NCBI RefSeq assembly: GCF_000520955.1
Contig: NZ_JACC01000002.1
Span: 1-64,000, forward strand
From: Aquimarina pacifica
GTDB lineage: Bacteria; Bacteroidota; Bacteroidia; Flavobacteriales; Flavobacteriaceae
Direction of reading: 5' to 3'
Length of the DNA stretch: 64,000 nucleotides
Below are positions 63,495 through 64,000 of this stretch, in pieces (position 1 is the stretch's first letter; every line of letters begins with the position of its first letter). The notes below the pieces were generated by a model that saw nothing but the letters and a program-made list of their open reading frames with translations, was not told the origin of the DNA and did no database searches. The position numbers were made by a program, and so were the translations under genes.

Positions 63495-64000
63495 ATGAAA
63501 GACCTAACGCGCTATTTTTATAAACTTTTTGTATCCAAAGGCACCTCAGAAAACATATCAGAATATCTCAATGTACTTATAGGAATTACTGTACTAGCCA
63601 TTATTCTGTTTATTCTAGACTTTTTTATGAGAAAAGTTTTTATTTCTATATTTAAAAACTTTGCGTCAAAATCAAAAAACACCTTTGACGATTACCTGGT
63701 AAAAAATAAAACCTTCAATTATCTAGCACATATTATTCCTCTTTCATTCACAATTTGGATTGTTCCTATGCTGTTTTCTGGCTTTCCGACTGCCGAAAAG
63801 TATTTAGAGATACTGTTTGACATTATGATTATCGTATTACTCATTTTGTTAGTAAGAAGTGTTCTCAGAACATTTAGAGATTATCTCAAATCCTTAAACT
63901 CTTTCAAAGATAAACCCATAGATAGTTATGTACAGGTATTTATGATTTTTGTTTGGATAATAGGAATCATTTTTATCTTTTCATCAATGACCGGAAAATC
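63495..64000 (+). CDS. Mechanosensitive ion channel family protein (3' truncated by window edge)
   Basis: A frame opens at ATG 63495 (MKDLTRYFYKLFVSKG) and stays open to the end of the window (168 codons). It shows several hydrophobic helices (ISEYLNVLIGITVLAIILFI, cited in part; FTIWIVPMLFSGFP; DIMIIVLLILLVRSVL; VQVFMIFVWIIGIIFIF). The loop KDKPIDSYVQV before the last helix resembles the YbdG/MscS-like channels. The MscS core itself is beyond the edge. Likely an osmotic-stress channel. Confidence 0.7.
   Translation, partial: MKDLTRYFYKLFVSKGTSENISEYLNVLIGITVLAIILFILDFFMRKVFISIFKNFASKSKNTFDDYLVKNKTFNYLAHIIPLSFTIWIVPMLFSGFPTAEKYLEILFDIMIIVLLILLVRSVLRTFRDYLKSLNSFKDKPIDSYVQVFMIFVWIIGIIFIFSSMTGK

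Noticed and set aside
1-64000. CRISPR arrays, tRNA and rRNA genes
   Set aside because: No regularly spaced direct repeats, tRNA cloverleaf or rRNA-like sequence recognised on either strand by eye.

Overview
This is an AT-rich chromosomal window from a member of the phylum Bacteroidota, most likely a marine flavobacterium (family Flavobacteriaceae). An Aquimarina-like polysaccharide degrader is my best guess, but that is inference. The evidence is: four proteins ending in type IX secretion (T9SS) C-terminal sorting domains (YPNP/FPNP start, GxYxLKI-type end); many SPII lipoproteins; promoters of the Bacteroidota type (TTG, about 19-21 nt, TAnnTTTG); a TonB-dependent receptor with a carboxypeptidase-regulatory-like N-terminus; and a ClpC, GyrA, YchF and LeuAB set of flavobacterial style. 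I found no rRNA, tRNA, CRISPR array, intact insertion sequence or prophage.

Layout. 1-16.4 kb is an accessory, secretion-rich stretch. It holds the tail of an F5/8C-CBM6 protein, a YwqK/MORN-like lipoprotein, a large AA10 lytic polysaccharide monooxygenase (LPMO) with PKD repeats and a duplicated unknown module, an outer-membrane barrel, an anchor-D/LRR lipoprotein, a Sel1-type lipoprotein, an AraC regulator with a membrane N-terminus, a membrane-anchored DJ-1/PfpI protein, a CE1-like esterase with a MAM domain, and a beta-helix/F5/8C protein. 16.7-20.8 kb is an RNA-helicase neighbourhood: a single-domain degenerate DEAD-box protein, a thiamine-phosphate synthase, and an operon of two complete DEAD-box helicases. 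20.9-25.2 kb has a lipase-like lipoprotein, a membrane-anchored metallo-beta-lactamase-fold hydrolase and a beta-helix lipoprotein. 25.4-28.1 kb is a type II restriction-modification pair with a methylase carrying its own target-recognition domain. 28.3-31.3 kb is a tightly packed operon: an ABA4-like membrane protein, a 7-helix membrane protein, a LytS-type kinase and a LytTR regulator. 31.6-38.8 kb holds unfamiliar envelope proteins: a P-x-x-W-x-x-Y repeat lipoprotein, a multi-helix protein with an AIM24-like tail, a gene broken by one in-frame stop, a YHYH lipoprotein, and a secreted protein with a C-terminal membrane anchor. 39-48.6 kb mixes metabolism and transport: a hydrolase-OsmC fusion, SelO, a uracil-DNA glycosylase, two EamA transporters, a PL7 alginate lyase lipoprotein and a helical-repeat protein. 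From 48.8 kb on the content is mostly core: leuA-leuB, gyrA with a TPR partner, clpC, ychF, a small secreted protein, a TonB receptor and the start of a mechanosensitive channel.

How it fits together. The LPMO, esterase, beta-helix proteins and PL7 lyase suggest a cell that binds and degrades chitin and algal polysaccharides. They are scattered single genes rather than a classical polysaccharide utilisation locus: no SusC/SusD pair is present, and the TonB receptor has no SusD beside it. The items most worth following are the duplicated module of the LPMO, the kinase/regulator operon with ABA4-like protein, the degenerate helicase, the gene disrupted by a single CAA-to-TAA-type stop beside the YHYH gene, the restriction-modification pair, and a 138-bp inverted-repeat element downstream of the TonB receptor gene.
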